Shown: positions 36,813 through 46,686 of the stretch, piece by piece
Position numbering within the stretch: the stretch's first letter is position 1
Layout: every line of letters begins with the position of its first letter
NCBI GenBank assembly: GCA_019358875.1
Contig: JAHHIF010000005.1
Location: forward strand, 124,001-188,000
DNA from: Symplocastrum torsivum CPER-KK1
GTDB taxonomy: Bacteria; Cyanobacteriota; Cyanobacteriia; Cyanobacteriales; Coleofasciculaceae
DNA length: 64,000 nucleotides
Direction of reading: 5' to 3'
Notes under the pieces: generated by a model
Databases searched by the model: none
Seen by the model: the letters and a program-made list of their open reading frames with translations, nothing else
What the model was told of the DNA's origin: nothing
Translations under genes and position numbers: made by a program

Positions 36813-39050
36813 ATGATCAAAAGAGCAAAGCCACCCAAGCGGATCGGCGATCACGTACAGCCCTACACAACGACCCGCTTGTCTCCAAACAGTACTGCTA
36901 GTTCTAACGCTAATAGGCATGAAAGTGGAAAATCAGTTCCCATTGCGGTGCGATGCCGTAGAAGTCGAAGAGCAGCACGGCGGCAACGTGCTAATTCTAT
37001 GTCTTGGGTAATGTTGTCCAAACGTACAGCGATCATTTTATTCCTGACACTGTGCGGTTCATCCTTTGGGTGGGCAAGTACGCGAGTCGGACACACCAAG
37101 CCCAAGCCACTGCTTTCATACAGCAGTGAAGTGATACTGAGTCAGCTAGCACCTGTAGTAGAGAAGCCTTTGGCTCCAAAACGGGCAGAGTTTTTGTCAC
37201 CCGCCTCAACCCCATCTTCTCTAACCAAGGCGCTACTTACCCAAAGCCAAGTGCTTGATGATAATGCGATCGCACCGCGTCGAGCCGAGTTTTTGGCACA
37301 GGCATCACCTCAGGTCATTAGGCAGGGTACGCAAATCTCCTTAAATGGTCGGACGTTCAATGTAGCTTGGCAGCAGTGGCAAGTCGGAACGTCAGTTCGC
37401 TTTGGCATCAGTGACATCGGTCTGATGCAAAGCTTAGGCGTAGAGTTGCTGAGTACAAAGGATGTAACCCGACAGCCAGTGCAGTGGTTTTCTTCTCCAC
37501 AGAGTACACCGCTTGTTCTTGCTAGCCAGTTGATGGGTTCCTATCGCTACCTGGATATTACGGACTTGGCTAAAGTGGCTGGTTGGCAGTTGCAAGTTGA
37601 GGGTGCAGCAGTAGCTTCAGGCGATCGCTTACGCATCTCTTCAACTCCTGCAAGGGTTAAGGAGATTCGGCAGGCACGTCAGCCTTGGGGGTCGCGTATT
37701 GTTGTTGATTTAGACCGTCCAATTCCCTGGCAAGTCAGTGACCAGCGTACCGCAGGTGTAATCACCTTGGAAGCGTCAGCTAGCCCGTCGTTGGTAGAGC
37801 AATTCAATGCCCCACCACCTCCAGAGAGGCAAGATGCGGAGGATGCCGCCCCTGTTTCAGTTGGGGCAGACGGTGAGAATGCCGTTATCCGTGTCGAACA
37901 GGGTCAAAAGCAAACGATACTTCGCGTTGATATCCCAACGGGTAAGCGCCTGCAAGTCTACTCCTTACCGAACCCAAATCGTTTAGTCATTGATCTTCGC
38001 CCCGATGCTTTGGTAGAAAAAGAGATTTCCTGGGCACCGGGAATTCGCTGGCATCAAAAATATGTAACTCTCAAAAATTCTCGCTTCCCATTGGTCTGGT
38101 TGGAAGTTGACCCCCGAACATCAGGTGCGAGTTTCAGACCAATATGGAGCAACCCCGCAACCCAAGTAGGAACCGCGCCTCTGATCCAAACGGCTCAGAT
38201 GTGGCAAGCATTTGCCGCGATTAATGCTGGTTTTTTCAATCGCAATAACCAATTACCCTTAGGCGCAGTTCGCCGTGATGAACGTTGGTTTTCCGGTCCA
38301 ATTCTCAATCGTGGTGCGATCGCCTGGAACGACAGTGGTCAATTCAAATTTGGTCGTCTGACGCTTCAAGAAACTTTAGTTACCTCAGCAGGAAGTCGTC
38401 TACCAATACTTTTTCTTAACACTGGCTACGTTCAGACAGGTTTTGCCCGTTATACGCCGGAGTGGGGTCCAACCTACACCCCACTCATTGATAATGAAGT
38501 ACTGTTTGTTGTCCAGAATGACCAAGTAATTAGTCAACTGCCTGGAGGTATAGCAGGGCAGCAATCCTTCCCGATTCCTCTTGATGGCTACCTACTAACT
38601 CTACGCGGCAGTAGTCCCGCTAGTGCTTCTCTTAGTGTTGGCACACAAGTCAGCTTAGAAAGCCTTACTACACCCGGTGACTTTGGCTCTTATCCCCACA
38701 TTCTGGGTGCTGGCCCCCTTCTGGTACAAAATCGACAAATTGTTCTGAACGCCAAAGCTGAACAATTTAGTGACGCTTTTATCCAACAATCAGCCATTCG
38801 CTCCTGTATCGGCACCACGGCAGCAGGCACACTCATAATTGCTGCTATCCATAATCGTAGTGGTGGGCTGGGTCCAACCTTAGCCGAAACAGCTCAGTTA
38901 ATGCAGCTTTTAGGGGCAGCTAATGCTCTTAATTTCGATGGTGGCAGCTCAACTGGACTTTATTTAGGAGGTCAACTCTTAGACCGCTCTCCCTCCACAG
39001 TTGCTCGTGTTCATAATGGTCTTGGTATTTTCCGAGCGCCTTCTCCCTAG
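36813..39050 (+). CDS. NAGPA-type phosphodiester glycosidase domain protein
   Basis: A 745-residue exported or membrane-anchored protein. A long basic, Arg-rich N-terminus (about 1-65, RCRRSRRAARRQRANSM) precedes one hydrophobic helix (about 72-88, TAIILFLTLCGSSFGWAS). Two near-identical units follow, APKRAEFLSPAS and APRRAEFLAQAS (about 120 and 152). The middle (about 170-410) is beta-rich with AMIN-like character (RIVVDLDRPIPW, RLVIDLRPDA). The C-terminal third is the NAGPA domain (DUF2233): FAAINAGFFNRNNQLPLGAV, GAIAWND, LTLRGSSPA and NALNFDGGSSTGLYLGG. These domains hydrolyse phosphodiester-linked sugars; the substrate here is unknown. A shorter start after the basic region cannot be excluded. 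Confidence 0.88.
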   Translation: MIKRAKPPKRIGDHVQPYTTTRLSPNSTASSNANRHESGKSVPIAVRCRRSRRAARRQRANSMSWVMLSKRTAIILFLTLCGSSFGWASTRVGHTKPKPLLSYSSEVILSQLAPVVEKPLAPKRAEFLSPASTPSSLTKALLTQSQVLDDNAIAPRRAEFLAQASPQVIRQGTQISLNGRTFNVAWQQWQVGTSVRFGISDIGLMQSLGVELLSTKDVTRQPVQWFSSPQSTPLVLASQLMGSYRYLDITDLAKVAGWQLQVEGAAVASGDRLRISSTPARVKEIRQARQPWGSRIVVDLDRPIPWQVSDQRTAGVITLEASASPSLVEQFNAPPPPERQDAEDAAPVSVGADGENAVIRVEQGQKQTILRVDIPTGKRLQVYSLPNPNRLVIDLRPDALVEKEISWAPGIRWHQKYVTLKNSRFPLVWLEVDPRTSGASFRPIWSNPATQVGTAPLIQTAQMWQAFAAINAGFFNRNNQLPLGAVRRDERWFSGPILNRGAIAWNDSGQFKFGRLTLQETLVTSAGSRLPILFLNTGYVQTGFARYTPEWGPTYTPLIDNEVLFVVQNDQVISQLPGGIAGQQSFPIPLDGYLLTLRGSSPASASLSVGTQVSLESLTTPGDFGSYPHILGAGPLLVQNRQIVLNAKAEQFSDAFIQQSAIRSCIGTTAAGTLIIAAIHNRSGGLGPTLAETAQLMQLLGAANALNFDGGSSTGLYLGGQLLDRSPSTVARVHNGLGIFRAPSP

Positions 39051-39590
39051 AGGTTGAGTTCACTAGCTACTCTCTATCTAGAAAATAATAGTAGGGAGTA
39101 GAAGTGGAAAAGAGGAATTTTCATTCTTTCGTTATGTGTGTAGTGCCTAGGGTCTAGCTAGTAAAGAGCAGGGGAAGGGCGAATGTGTTTTTTCAAGCTT
39201 CCCCTGCTCTTTACTTAAATTTCCCCGATTACTAAGTCGGCGATCTAATGCCACAACTTACAGGAAGAAACATCAGTGATTCTACTTATCTTTTTCTAGA
39301 TGAAGCTGTAAACGTCTTCTCCCGTAATGCAATCGGAAGTTTTGTAATTTTAGTAACGCAATAACTGATGTTTTTGAAGTTTGCTTAAAGTAAAATCTTC
39401 ATACCCTGCATAATGTAAAGACTTCTTGTAATTGACTCACTTGAACCGTTTACTGGTGACAAGAACCAGGGTTCATTTGCTATGTTTAGTTGTGGTTGGA
39501 TTATTGGTTTGTCTCTTATCTGTCAAACACCAGTTTCTAGTAAAAAACTTTCCTTCAATTGTGTAGCCGTTCTCAGGAGAAAAAACTAAC
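39051..39590. other. NAGPA/cupin intergenic region with strong hairpin
   Basis: 540 bases without a convincing gene. The main feature is the 18-bp hairpin at 39160-39215. A 38-codon frame at 39248-39364 (MPQLTGRNISDSTYLFLDE) lacks a ribosome-binding site and similarity and is not called. Confidence 0.55.
39160..39215. terminator. Perfect 18-bp hairpin, likely terminator
   Basis: AGTAAAGAGCAGGGGAAG (39160-39177) pairs perfectly with CTTCCCCTGCTCTTTACT (39198-39215) over a 20-nt loop that contains six T residues. It lies 110 bases after the NAGPA-type gene. The long perfect stem is stronger than a typical terminator and could also produce a stable small RNA. Confidence 0.65.
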
Positions 39591-40019
39591 ATGGTTCAGT
39601 CCCAAGAAGTTTCTCAAGTTCCAGCACTTTCCCTTCCTGCCTCTTTATCTGCCGATAGCGTCGCGGCTACAGAACTGCGCCCTTGGGGATCATTTACTGT
39701 TCTGGAAGAAGGGCGAGGCTACAAAATCAAGCGGATTGAAGTTAAGCCGGGTCACCGCCTCAGCTTGCAGATGCACTACCATCGGAGTGAACACTGGATT
39801 GTCGTCTGCGGTACGGCTAAAGTGACTTGTGGTGATAAGGAAGTAGTCGTTCATAGTAACCAGTCCACTTATGTTCCTCAGGGACATACTCATCGCTTAG
39901 AAAACCCAGGTGTCATTCCCCTGATCTTGATTGAAGTTCAGAACGGGGAATATCTTGGAGAAGATGACATTGTTCGGTTTGAAGATGACTATGCTCGCAG
40001 CAAGCCGGAAGGTAAGTAA
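39591..40019 (+). CDS. Type II mannose-6-phosphate isomerase-like cupin
   Basis: A 142-residue single-domain cupin matching the C-terminal isomerase domain of bifunctional ManC/AlgA. The core reads RPWGSFTVLEEGRGYKIKR, KPGHRLSLQMHYHRSEHWIV (metal His/Glu set), VCGTAKVTCGD and STYVPQGHTHRLENPG. It should interconvert mannose- and fructose-6-phosphate, feeding GDP-mannose for glycans. The first 28 residues are low in similarity. The usual partner nucleotidyltransferase is not in this window. AGGAG stands about ten bases before the ATG. Confidence 0.9.
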   Translation: MVQSQEVSQVPALSLPASLSADSVAATELRPWGSFTVLEEGRGYKIKRIEVKPGHRLSLQMHYHRSEHWIVVCGTAKVTCGDKEVVVHSNQSTYVPQGHTHRLENPGVIPLILIEVQNGEYLGEDDIVRFEDDYARSKPEGK

Positions 40020-40193
40020 GCGGCTGTACATCAAACCTTGCTTATCTGAAGGCTTCCTTGTGGTTGACGGTTGACAGTTAACTAGAACGCAAACATCACT
40101 TAGTACTCAACCGTCAATTGAATCAGCCAGTAGGCAAATATAGCTTGCGAGTGCTGTAGCATTAGCTAGCTGTACTAGTTGTGTACTCAGCTA

Positions 40194-40523
40194 ATGATTA
40201 ATATTAGTAAAGCTGCTCTTGCTGAAATTAGACGCTTACAGGCAAGGCGTCACAATCCAGAAGCCATATTACGATTGGGCGTTCAACGTGGTGGGTGTGC
40301 TGGTCTCTACTACACCATCGATTTTGATAAACTAGCGAATTCTAGCGATCGCGTCTTTGACTGTGACGGCATCTCGGTAACGGTAGATGCAGACAGTCTA
40401 CAATACATTACTGGTTTAACATTGGATTATTCAGAAGACCTGATGGGAGGAGGATTTCGTTTTCATAACCCAAACGCGCTAGAAAGCTGTGGTTGTGGCA
40501 ATTCCTTTCGTGTCAGTACTTGA
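40194..40523 (+). CDS. HesB/IscA family iron-sulfur cluster assembly protein
   Basis: A 109-residue A-type carrier that holds and delivers Fe-S clusters. The start MINISKAALAEIRRL and the core LRLGVQRGGCAGLYYTIDF keep the first conserved Cys; the C-terminal CGCGNSF keeps the remaining pair, preceded by GGGFRFHNPNALES. ATG at 40194 is preferred to an in-frame TTG at 40179. It lies 122 bases before rpsL on the same strand, but a promoter in that gap separates it from the str operon. A cysteine desulfurase gene, another part of Fe-S biogenesis, lies at 52425-53627. Confidence 0.92.
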   Translation: MINISKAALAEIRRLQARRHNPEAILRLGVQRGGCAGLYYTIDFDKLANSSDRVFDCDGISVTVDADSLQYITGLTLDYSEDLMGGGFRFHNPNALESCGCGNSFRVST

Positions 40524-40563
40524 GTCGCTGATACACCCCTGAGTTTGCTGTTTCCCCAATAAA

Positions 40564-40593
40564 TTGACATTGGCACTAGAATGTCGATATATT
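40564..40593 (+). promoter_or_regulatory. Sigma-70-type promoter of the str operon
   Basis: TTGACA (40564-40569), an 18-base spacer and TATATT (40588-40593), with AAGGGAG closer to the rpsL ATG. The -35 is a perfect consensus and the -10 near consensus, about 50 bases before rpsL. Confidence 0.6.
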
Positions 40594-40645
40594 TAGAATT
40601 TGTGAATAATTAGAACTTTCAAGGGAGCTATACACTCCGTAACTC

Positions 40646-41023
40646 ATGCCCACTATCCAGCAGCTCATTCGTGACGAGCGAGCGAAAGCTAAAAAGAAAA
40701 CAAAATCGCCTGCGCTGAAACAATGTCCGCAGCGCCGTGGTGTCTGCACAAGAGTCTATACAACCACACCCAAAAAACCAAACTCCGCTCTACGGAAAGT
40801 GGCAAGAGTCCGTTTGACTTCTGGCTTTGAAGTGACGGCTTACATTCCAGGTATTGGTCACAACCTTCAAGAACACTCAGTTGTGATGATTAGAGGGGGT
40901 CGTGTTAAAGACCTGCCTGGTGTTCGCTACCATATTATCCGGGGAACCCTGGACACGGCTGGAGTGAAAGATCGCAAGCAAGGGCGTTCCAAATACGGCA
41001 CAAAGCGTCCTAAACAAGCTTAA
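40646..41023 (+). CDS. rpsL: 30S ribosomal protein S12
   Basis: S12 lies at the decoding centre and controls translational accuracy. The 125-residue sequence is standard: [40 protein letters not shown] (with the Lys that is the classical streptomycin-resistance site, unchanged), [40 protein letters not shown] and [10 protein letters not shown]. First gene of the str operon. Confidence 0.98.
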   Translation: MPTIQQLIRDERAKAKKKTKSPALKQCPQRRGVCTRVYTTTPKKPNSALRKVARVRLTSGFEVTAYIPGIGHNLQEHSVVMIRGGRVKDLPGVRYHIIRGTLDTAGVKDRKQGRSKYGTKRPKQA

Positions 41024-41116
41024 AGCTCTTCCAGCATCAGCTTGACCGTTTGCCTAGTATCCTATCGATGTGATCAGGGTTTCGGCTATGCTGAGTAACA
41101 ATGGTTCATTTTTTCC

Positions 41117-41149
41117 CAAGAGTTGTGCTGAAATCAAGCGCAACTCTTG
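41117..41149 (+). other. Hairpin in the rpsL-rpsG gap
   Basis: CAAGAGTTG (41117-41125) pairs with CAACTCTTG (41141-41149). The rpsL-rpsG gap is 283 bases, long for this operon. The hairpin lacks a T-run, so processing or attenuation is more likely than full termination. Confidence 0.5.
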
Positions 41150-41306
41150 TAATCTGAGAAAGTAATGTCCGTAGATTCACCAGGACATACAACTCTCTCT
41201 GACCTAGCCTAAGGCGACTTCAGCCCATTACATTAAGCGTGGAGGTCTGTCGAAGGGCAAATTCCTCAATTGTTGTCACTATTGTCTCTTTAATTTAAGG
41301 CTTAGT

Positions 41307-41777
41307 ATGTCTCGTCGCACAGTTATTAAAAAGCGCCCCGTTCCTCCAGATCCGGTCTACAACAGCCGCTTGATCAGCATGATGGTACGGCGAATTATGC
41401 GTCATGGCAAGAAATCTATTGCCAATAGCATTATCTACGATGCGATGAAAACCATAGAAGAACGTACAGGTGGCGATCCTCTAGAAACCTTCGAGAAAGC
41501 AGTGCGGAACGTGACACCGCTCGTTGAAGTGAAAGCTCGTCGTGTTGGAGGTGCAACCTATCAGGTACCAATGGAAGTTCGCTCTGATCGAGGAACAACT
41601 TTGGCACTGCGCTGGCTGATCCGGTTTTCTCGGCAACGTCCTGGTCGTTCAATGGCAAGTAAATTGGCAAATGAGCTAATGGATGCCGCTAACGACACAG
41701 GAAATGCGATTCGTAAGCGGGAAGAAACCCATCGGATGGCAGACGCAAACAAAGCTTTCGCGCACTATCGATACTAA
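41307..41777 (+). CDS. rpsG: 30S ribosomal protein S7
   Basis: Primary 16S rRNA-binding protein that organises the 30S head; in E. coli S7 represses this operon. The 156 residues show [74 protein letters not shown] and the tail [16 protein letters not shown]. Length is standard. Second gene of the str operon. Confidence 0.98.
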   Translation: MSRRTVIKKRPVPPDPVYNSRLISMMVRRIMRHGKKSIANSIIYDAMKTIEERTGGDPLETFEKAVRNVTPLVEVKARRVGGATYQVPMEVRSDRGTTLALRWLIRFSRQRPGRSMASKLANELMDAANDTGNAIRKREETHRMADANKAFAHYRY

Positions 41778-41910
41778 TTACTGCTTCTGAGGCTTGAGCG
41801 GGTCTTTAGTAGACCCATGTTTACTCATGCCGAAAGATTTAAAGAAAGTATACAATTGTAAATAGATAGCAACGTGTAAAGACGGTTGGCACCAGACGAA
41901 GGAGGTAGCT

Positions 41911-43986
41911 GTGGCACGTACCATCCCCCTTGAGAGAGTACGCAATATCGGGATTGCAGCCCACATTGATGCGGGCAAGACAACAACAACCGAACGAATC
42001 CTGTTTTACTCAGGAATGGTTCATAAAATCGGTGAGGTTCATGAAGGAACAGCCGTAACAGATTGGATGGAACAAGAGCGGGAGAGGGGAATCACCATAA
42101 CTGCCGCAGCCATCACCACGAGTTGGCAAGACCACAAGATCAACATTATTGATACACCGGGTCACGTTGACTTCACAATTGAAGTTGAGCGTTCGATGCG
42201 AGTATTGGATGGTGTAATCGCGGTTTTCTGCTCAGTTGGTGGTGTCCAACCTCAATCTGAGACTGTATGGCGGCAAGCAGACCGTTACAAGGTGCCACGC
42301 ATCGCCTTCATCAACAAGATGGATCGGACTGGTGCAAATTTCTTTAAGGTATATGATCAACTACGCGATCGCTTTAGAACTAATGCAGTCGCCATCCAAA
42401 TCCCCATTGGTAGTGAAAACGATCTACGGGGAATTGTAGACTTGGTGCGAATGCGAGCCAAAATCTACAACAATGACCTCGGAACGGATATTGAAGATAC
42501 TGAAATTCCTGAAGAAGTCAAACAGCAAGCTCAAGAGTATCGCGCTAAGTTGATCGAGTCAGTTGCTGAAACTGATGAGGCACTAATTGAGAAGTACCTA
42601 GAAGGTGAAGAACTCACTGAAGAGGAAATTCGCAAGGCACTTCGCAAAGGAACTATCGCCGGAACAATTGTCCCTGTCCTTTGTGGATCCGCCTTCAAAA
42701 ACAAAGGTGTTCAGCTGCTTTTGGATGCCGTAATTGATTACTTACCAGCTCCAATTGATGTTCCTGCAATTCAAGGAACACTGCCAAATGGCACAGTTGC
42801 TGAAAGAGCAGCGGATGATGAAGCCCCGATGGCAGCCCTAGCATTCAAGATTATGGCAGACCCCTATGGTCGTTTAACCTTCCTACGGGTTTACTCCGGA
42901 GTGCTGAAAAAGGGTAGCTACATTCTTAATTCCACCAAAGATCAGAAAGAACGTATTTCTCGCTTGATTGTCTTGAAAGCGAACGATCGAATTGAGGTGG
43001 ATGAACTCCGGGCTGGCGATTTGGGAGCAGCAGTTGGACTGAAGAATACCTTCACAGGCGATACAATTTGTGAAGAGGATTCACCCGTTATTCTGGAGTC
43101 TCTGTATATTCCAGAACCTGTCATCTCTGTGGCAGTGGAACCGAAAACGAAGCAGGATATGGAGAAGCTCTCTAAAGCGCTTCAATCCCTATCGGAAGAA
43201 GACCCAACATTCCGTGTCAGTGTTGACCCAGAAACTAACCAGACCGTAATTGCCGGAATGGGTGAATTACACCTAGAAATTCTGGTAGACCGGATGCTAC
43301 GTGAATTTAAGGTGGAAGCCAATGTTGGTGCACCACAAGTTGCCTATCGGGAAACGGTTCGCAAATCTGTTAAGACTGAAGGCAAGTTTGTCCGCCAAAG
43401 TGGTGGTAAAGGTCAGTACGGTCACGTCGTTATTGAACTGGAACCAGGAGATACTGGTAGCGGTTTTGAATTTGTCTCCAAGATTGTCGGCGGTGCGATA
43501 CCCAAAGAATTCATCTCTCCGGCTGAGCAAGGGATGAAAGAAGCTTGTGAATCCGGTATCCTAGCTGGGTATCCTGTCATTGATCTGAAAGCTACTCTAG
43601 TCGATGGATCTTACCACGATGTAGACTCTTCGGAAATGGCATTTAAAATTGCTGGTTCAATGGCAATTAAGGATGCCGTTATGAAGGCTTCGCCAGTACT
43701 GTTAGAGCCTATGATGAAAGTTGAAGTTGAAGTGCCTGAAGACTTCCTTGGAGATGTCATGGGTGACCTCAACTCCCGCCGTGGTCAAATCGAGGGCATG
43801 GGTTCTGACGATGGCATTGCCAAAGTCACTGCCAAGGTTCCACTAGCAGAGATGTTTGGTTATGCTACGGATATCCGCTCTAAGACCCAAGGTCGCGGTA
43901 TCTTCTCGATGGAGTTTAGCCAATACGATGAGGTGCCTCGCAACGTGGCTGAAGCCATCATCGCTAAGAGCAAAGGGAACGCATAA
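41911..43986 (+). CDS. fusA: Translation elongation factor G
   Basis: GTPase that drives translocation on the ribosome. The 691-residue protein starts at GTG with AAGGAGG about six bases upstream. GTPase motifs: [19 protein letters not shown] (G1), RGITITAAA (switch I), DTPGHVDFT (G3), [10 protein letters not shown] (G4) and GSAFKNKG (G5). Domains II to V follow, with [14 protein letters not shown] and the domain IV region [16 protein letters not shown]. All domains are complete. Third gene of the str operon, 22 bases before tuf. Confidence 0.98.
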   Translation: MARTIPLERVRNIGIAAHIDAGKTTTTERILFYSGMVHKIGEVHEGTAVTDWMEQERERGITITAAAITTSWQDHKINIIDTPGHVDFTIEVERSMRVLDGVIAVFCSVGGVQPQSETVWRQADRYKVPRIAFINKMDRTGANFFKVYDQLRDRFRTNAVAIQIPIGSENDLRGIVDLVRMRAKIYNNDLGTDIEDTEIPEEVKQQAQEYRAKLIESVAETDEALIEKYLEGEELTEEEIRKALRKGTIAGTIVPVLCGSAFKNKGVQLLLDAVIDYLPAPIDVPAIQGTLPNGTVAERAADDEAPMAALAFKIMADPYGRLTFLRVYSGVLKKGSYILNSTKDQKERISRLIVLKANDRIEVDELRAGDLGAAVGLKNTFTGDTICEEDSPVILESLYIPEPVISVAVEPKTKQDMEKLSKALQSLSEEDPTFRVSVDPETNQTVIAGMGELHLEILVDRMLREFKVEANVGAPQVAYRETVRKSVKTEGKFVRQSGGKGQYGHVVIELEPGDTGSGFEFVSKIVGGAIPKEFISPAEQGMKEACESGILAGYPVIDLKATLVDGSYHDVDSSEMAFKIAGSMAIKDAVMKASPVLLEPMMKVEVEVPEDFLGDVMGDLNSRRGQIEGMGSDDGIAKVTAKVPLAEMFGYATDIRSKTQGRGIFSMEFSQYDEVPRNVAEAIIAKSKGNA

Positions 43987-44008
43987 GTAGAAAAGGAACA
44001 CGTAATTC

Positions 44009-45238
44009 ATGGCACGCGCAAAGTTTGAACGGAATAAACCCCACGTCAACATTGGTACGATTGGTCACGTAGACCACGGCAAAACTACGCTAACCGCTGC
44101 AATCACAATGACACTAGCCGCGCTGGGTCAAGCGCAAGCGCGGCAGTACGCTGACATTGATGCAGCACCAGAGGAAAAGGCGCGGGGGATTACGATTAAT
44201 ACCGCCCACGTTGAATATGAAACAGCAGCGCGCCACTATGCTCATGTGGACTGCCCAGGACACGCTGACTATGTGAAGAACATGATCACCGGTGCAGCTC
44301 AAATGGATGGAGCAATCCTCGTCGTTTCAGCTGCTGATGGTCCAATGCCCCAAACACGGGAACATATCTTGCTTGCCAAGCAAGTCGGTGTTCCAAACTT
44401 AGTGGTGTTCTTGAACAAGCAAGACATGGTGGACGACGAAGAACTGCTGGAACTAGTGGAACTAGAAGTCCGTGAACTTCTCAGCAGTTATGAATTTGAT
44501 GGAGACAATATCCCCATCGTTGCCGGTTCAGCGTTGCAAGCCGTAGAAACCATGACTAGCAACCCGAAAACCGCGAAGGGTGAAAATGAGTGGGTTGATA
44601 AAATCTACGCTCTGATGGATGAAGTAGATGCCTACATCCCAACACCAGAGCGTGATGTGGATAAGCCCTTCCTGATGGCGGTAGAAGATGTCTTCACCAT
44701 TACCGGTCGTGGTACTGTTGCTACAGGTCGGATTGAGCGTGGCAAAGTCAAAATCGGCGATAAAGTTGAGCTGGTTGGAATTCGGAACACTCGTGAAACA
44801 ACCGTAACTGGGATCGAGATGTTCAAGAAGAGCCTTGATGAAGGGATGGCTGGCGATAATGCCGGAATACTTCTCCGAGGTATCGAGAAAAAAGACATTG
44901 AGCGTGGAATGGTAATTGCCAAACCCGGTTCAATTACCCCTCATACTCAGTTTGAGTCTGAGGTATATGTCCTGAAGCCCGGAGAAGGTGGACGGCATAC
45001 TCCCTTCTTCTCTGGCTACCGCCCTCAATTCTACGTGCGTACCACCGATGTAACAGGTACAATCAGTGCCTTTACCGCTGACGATGGTTCTCAACCTGAA
45101 ATGGTGATGCCAGGCGATCGCATTAAAATGACAGTAGAACTGATCAACCCCATCGCTATTGAGCAGGGAATGCGCTTCGCTATCCGTGAAGGTGGTCGTA
45201 CCATCGGTGCGGGTGTCGTTTCAAAAATTGTGAAATAG
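44009..45238 (+). CDS. tuf: Translation elongation factor Tu
   Basis: Delivers aminoacyl-tRNA to the ribosomal A site. The 409 residues show [16 protein letters not shown] (G1), [53 protein letters not shown] (G4) and GSALQA (G5), then the two beta-barrel domains ([31 protein letters not shown]). The insertion [19 protein letters not shown] after G5 is typical of cyanobacterial and plastid EF-Tu, giving 409 instead of about 394 residues. Ribosome-binding site AAGGA lies before ATG. Confidence 0.98.
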   Translation: MARAKFERNKPHVNIGTIGHVDHGKTTLTAAITMTLAALGQAQARQYADIDAAPEEKARGITINTAHVEYETAARHYAHVDCPGHADYVKNMITGAAQMDGAILVVSAADGPMPQTREHILLAKQVGVPNLVVFLNKQDMVDDEELLELVELEVRELLSSYEFDGDNIPIVAGSALQAVETMTSNPKTAKGENEWVDKIYALMDEVDAYIPTPERDVDKPFLMAVEDVFTITGRGTVATGRIERGKVKIGDKVELVGIRNTRETTVTGIEMFKKSLDEGMAGDNAGILLRGIEKKDIERGMVIAKPGSITPHTQFESEVYVLKPGEGGRHTPFFSGYRPQFYVRTTDVTGTISAFTADDGSQPEMVMPGDRIKMTVELINPIAIEQGMRFAIREGGRTIGAGVVSKIVK

Positions 45239-45255
45239 CACTGTTCAAGCTTAAG

Positions 45256-45289
45256 TAGGAGCAGAGGAGCAAATGCTTTTCTGCTCCTA
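45256..45289 (+). terminator. Hairpin after tuf
   Basis: TAGGAGCAG (45256-45264) pairs with CTGCTCCTA (45281-45289), followed by TTTACTCT. It may partially terminate transcription before rpsJ, lowering S10 relative to EF-Tu. Confidence 0.5.
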
Positions 45290-45424
45290 TTTACTCTGTG
45301 CTTAATTAAGCATAAGATTGGGGATTCGCGCCTGGAAAAATGTAAACTTAGCTTTCCATCCTTTCTCAATCCCCAATCGCCAATCCCTAACCACCAATCC
45401 ATATAGAACCTGGACAACTAAAAA

Positions 45425-45742
45425 ATGGCAACGATTCAGCAGCAAAAAATTCGCATTCGCCTTAAAGCCTTTGATCGGCGGTTACTAGACACATCTTGCG
45501 AGAAGATTGTAGACACCGCTAACCGGACGAATGCTACAGCTATTGGTCCTATCCCTCTCCCAACACGGCGTCGTATCTACTGTTTGTTGAGATCGCCTCA
45601 CGTTGATAAAGATTCACGGGAACACTTTGAAACCCGGACTCACCGCCGGATTATCGACATTTATCAACCTTCTTCCAAAACCATTGACGCCTTAATGAAG
45701 CTGGATTTACCTGCGGGTGTTGATATTGAAGTCAAGCTATAA
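45425..45742 (+). CDS. rpsJ: 30S ribosomal protein S10
   Basis: S10 belongs to the 30S head and also acts in transcription antitermination with NusB. The 105-residue sequence begins [20 protein letters not shown] and contains the conserved loop [24 protein letters not shown] segment (here [20 protein letters not shown]), [20 protein letters not shown] and the strand GVDIEVKL. In cyanobacteria rpsJ sits after tuf at the end of the str operon instead of heading the S10 operon, as here. Confidence 0.98.
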   Translation: MATIQQQKIRIRLKAFDRRLLDTSCEKIVDTANRTNATAIGPIPLPTRRRIYCLLRSPHVDKDSREHFETRTHRRIIDIYQPSSKTIDALMKLDLPAGVDIEVKL

Positions 45743-45789
45743 AGCCGTCTGAATACAGCTTAAGCGAGGTTCTGCCAACAAACGTGACG

Positions 45790-45836
45790 CTTTAACGGGT
45801 TTTTCTGGTTATTGTGCCAGAAGAAATCCGTTAAAG
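45790..45836 (+). other. Long hairpin after rpsJ
   Basis: CTTTAACGG (45790-45798) pairs with CCGTTAAAG (45828-45836), and the stem continues inward through TTTTTCTGG/CCAGAAGAAA with one bulge to an 8-nt loop TTATTGTG: about 19 pairs in all. It ends the str operon region 40 bases before the LON-domain gene. No T-run follows, so it may be a processing or stabilising element. Confidence 0.6.
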
Positions 45837-45875
45837 TAAGTAAAGAAGCGCACTTACCGTTTTCACCAAGGCACA

Positions 45876-46517
45876 ATGGCATCCTCTTCCTCAATTGCTG
45901 TTAGAGAAATCCCCTTATTTCCACTGCCTGAAGTGGTTCTCTTTCCAGGGCGTCCTCTCCCCTTACACATCTTTGAGTTTCGCTACCGAATCATGATGAA
46001 CACGATTCTAGATAGCGATCGCCGTTTTGGGGTGTTGATGTGGGACCCCGTCCAAGGTCAACCGGCTGCTGTTGGCTGTTGCGCTGAAATCATCCACTTC
46101 CAGCGTCTACCGGATGACCGGATGAAAGTACTGACCCTAGGACAGCAGCGATTTCGTGTATTAGAATACGTCCGTGAAAAACCCTATCGGATTGGGTTAG
46201 TAGAATGGATTGAGGATCAGCCACCAGAAACTGATTTGAAAGCAATGGCTAGGGAAGTTGAGCAATTGCTGCGAGATGTTGTACATCTTTCTGCTAAGTT
46301 GACTGAGCAGAAAATTGAGTTACCAGAAGACTTACCTGATTTACCCATTGAGTTGTCTTACTGGGTTGCCAGCAATCTCTATGGCGTTGCCTCAGAACAG
46401 CAGACACTTTTAGAAATGCAGGATACTGCTGCACGTCTACGGCGCGAAGCTGAGATTCTTACCTCAACCCGCAATCATTTAGCCGCACGTACAGTTCTCA
46501 AGGATGCCTTTAATTAA
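45876..46517 (+). CDS. LON substrate-binding domain protein
   Basis: A 213-residue protein consisting of the N-terminal substrate-binding (PUA-like) domain of Lon protease without ATPase or protease parts. Motifs: REIPLFPLPEVVLFPGRPLP, LHIFEFRYRIMMNTIL, FGVLMWDPVQ and the helical C-terminal half (about 120-200, EVEQLLRDVVHLSAKL). Stand-alone forms are conserved in cyanobacteria and plants, where a role in proteolysis or protein quality control is suspected. It follows rpsJ on the same strand and ends before a strong terminator. Confidence 0.92.
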   Translation: MASSSSIAVREIPLFPLPEVVLFPGRPLPLHIFEFRYRIMMNTILDSDRRFGVLMWDPVQGQPAAVGCCAEIIHFQRLPDDRMKVLTLGQQRFRVLEYVREKPYRIGLVEWIEDQPPETDLKAMAREVEQLLRDVVHLSAKLTEQKIELPEDLPDLPIELSYWVASNLYGVASEQQTLLEMQDTAARLRREAEILTSTRNHLAARTVLKDAFN

Positions 46518-46585
46518 GGAACTGATGCATCAGTATTGCAGGGTTCTGTAGCTCTTTATCACTAAACTAAAATTCAATACCCCTA

Positions 46586-46613
46586 AAAGAGACACGAAAA
46601 ATCGTGTCTCTTT
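46586..46613. terminator. Bidirectional terminator between LON-domain gene and pheA
   Basis: AAAGAGACACGA (46586-46597) and TCGTGTCTCTTT (46602-46613) form a perfect 12-bp stem with loop AAAA, between two convergent genes. Confidence 0.8.
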
Positions 46614-46686
46614 GATTTTGTATTGAAGAGACTAAGCTTCAATTTTAGAGGTAGGTATGTACGCGACCTTACTACAACTCTTACCC

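Noticed and set aside
39248..39364. 38-codon frame before the cupin gene
   Set aside because: No ribosome-binding site and no recognisable similarity; could be revisited with conservation data.
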